Shown piece by piece: positions 6,198 to 6,887 of a stretch of 6,887 nt of DNA; positions within the stretch are counted from its first letter, which is position 1; each line of letters starts with the position of its first letter. The notes under the pieces are model-generated. The model ran no database searches and was not told where the DNA came from. It was given only the letters and a program-made list of their open reading frames with translations. Source of the stretch: Desulfobacteraceae bacterium (GTDB lineage Bacteria > Desulfobacterota > DSM-4660 > Desulfatiglandales > Desulfatiglandaceae); assembly GCA_030611815.1 (NCBI GenBank), contig JAUWPC010000182.1, positions 1 to 6,887 on the forward strand. Direction: 5' to 3'. The translations under genes and the position numbers were made by a program.

Positions 6198-6227
6198 TTG
6201 ACAAAAACATTAACCCAATATTAGTAT
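6198..6227 (+). promoter_or_regulatory. Sigma70-like promoter of the divergent cytochrome b gene
   Basis: Plus strand: perfect -35 TTGACA (6198-6203), 18-bp spacer, -10 TAGTAT (6222-6227, 4 of 6 matches). Transcription would start near 6234, about 42 nt before the ATG. Its -35 is back to back with that of the dsr operon, 27 bp away, and a tandem GGTTTC GGTTTC (6183-6194) lies between them. Confidence 0.55.
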
Positions 6228-6275
6228 TCCCCAAAAATTCAATATCAATCCGCAATCTTAATCGGGGGTTAAAGA

Positions 6276-6887
6276 ATGGCCATCGATACCACTATATATG
6301 TCCGCTCTCCAGGCGTTACTTCAGCACTATTTGACTGGCTTCAGATGCTGACAGGTGTGGGGCTTATCCTCTTCATGTGGAGCCACATGGTCCTTGTGGC
6401 CAGCGTGAATCTTGGCCCTGGAGTAATGAATACCATTGCTAAGTTCTTTGAAGACACTTACATGGCCCAGGTGGGGGGGCCGCTCATCGGCGCGACTTTC
6501 CTCCTTCATTTCATCTTGGCCGCCCGCAAGGTCCCTTTCAGGGTGGAACAACAATCTACGATCTGGAAACATGCCCGTATGCTACACCATCTTGATACGT
6601 GGCTCTGGTTGATCCAGGCATTCACGGCCATGGTTATTCTGATCATGGGGTCGATTCATATGTGGACCGTACTGACCGACCTGCCGATTACAGCCGCCAA
6701 AAGCGCAGCGAGGATCCAGGGGGGATTCTGGTTGGTGTTCTACCTTATTCTTCTCCCCATGGTGGAGCTTCACGTAGGGATCGGGTTTTATCGTATTGGC
6801 GTGAAATGGGGCTTTATCAAGCGAAGCAACCGGAAGGGGCTTAAGAGGTTTGAAAATATCCTTACAGGGATATTCATACTCATTGGC
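6276..6887 (+). CDS. frdC: Diheme cytochrome b subunit of type-B fumarate reductase/succinate dehydrogenase (3' end outside window)
   Basis: Membrane anchor of a menaquinone-linked fumarate reductase or succinate dehydrogenase; 204 residues are present and the frame is open at the window edge, so probably only a short C-terminal part is missing. Helices lie near residues 18-44, 66-88, 106-133, 148-174 and 195 onward. Candidate ligands of the two b haems are H37 (MWSHMV), H78 (LLHFIL), H128 (GSIHMW) and H166 (VELHVG). The 50-residue H78-H128 and 38-residue H128-H166 spacings closely match the Wolinella succinogenes ligands H93, H143 and H182. E164, two residues before H166, corresponds to Wolinella Glu180. 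GGGGG at 6264-6268 supplies the ribosome site 7 nt before the ATG. Genes for the flavoprotein and FeS subunits would be expected downstream. Direction of catalysis (FrdC or SdhC) is undecidable here. Confidence 0.9.
   Translation, partial: MAIDTTIYVRSPGVTSALFDWLQMLTGVGLILFMWSHMVLVASVNLGPGVMNTIAKFFEDTYMAQVGGPLIGATFLLHFILAARKVPFRVEQQSTIWKHARMLHHLDTWLWLIQAFTAMVILIMGSIHMWTVLTDLPITAAKSAARIQGGFWLVFYLILLPMVELHVGIGFYRIGVKWGFIKRSNRKGLKRFENILTGIFILIG

Noticed and set aside
6327..6773. Minus-strand open frames opposite the cytochrome b gene (63 and 81 aa)
   Set aside because: They are antisense to a gene with four correctly spaced haem-ligand histidines; no independent support.
1..6887. CRISPR array, tRNA/rRNA, insertion sequence or attachment site
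   Set aside because: No spaced direct repeats, cloverleaf or transposase-like sequence was seen; nearly all of the window is occupied by syntenic respiratory genes.

Overview
The window reads as chromosomal DNA from an anaerobic sulfate- or sulfite-respiring bacterium, most likely a member of the Desulfobacterota (former Deltaproteobacteria). The basis is a complete dsrMKJOP operon encoding the membrane complex that works with dissimilatory sulfite reductase. All five subunits are of the sulfate-reducer type: DsrK has an HdrD-like C-terminal domain, DsrJ is a triheme cytochrome c, and DsrO has a twin-arginine leader. The base composition is moderate. The sequence alone does not give a genus.

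Most of the window (about 460-6089) is one minus-strand transcription unit. In order of transcription it holds a stand-alone RsbRD_N-domain protein (5577-6089), dsrM (4459-5529), dsrK (2825-4456), dsrJ (2446-2832), dsrO (1625-2446) and dsrP (460-1617). The dsr genes are packed tightly: 2-bp gap, 8-bp overlap, 1-bp overlap, 7-bp gap. About 260 bp beyond dsrP lies a small two-cluster ferredoxin (14-202) on the same strand. The gap contains a cluster of GC-rich hairpins, a possible separate promoter and a leader hairpin. On the right, transcribed divergently, is the start of a diheme cytochrome b of a type-B fumarate reductase/succinate dehydrogenase (6276 to the window end, cut off by the edge). 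The 186-bp divergent spacer carries a sigma70-like promoter facing each way. The dsr-side promoter has a perfect AT-rich palindrome filling its -35/-10 spacer.

Functionally, DsrM (diheme b, membrane) and DsrK (cytoplasmic FeS, CCG-type catalytic domain) form a quinol/thiol-disulfide module thought to act on the DsrC trisulfide made by DsrAB. DsrJ, DsrO and DsrP form a second, periplasm-facing module that exchanges electrons with the quinone pool. The ferredoxin and the fumarate reductase are other redox partners of the same anaerobic electron economy. dsrAB and dsrC are not in the window. I found no mobile element, CRISPR array, tRNA or rRNA. The core system is known; the less explored parts are the RsbRD_N protein heading the operon, the palindromic operator candidate and the hairpin cluster.
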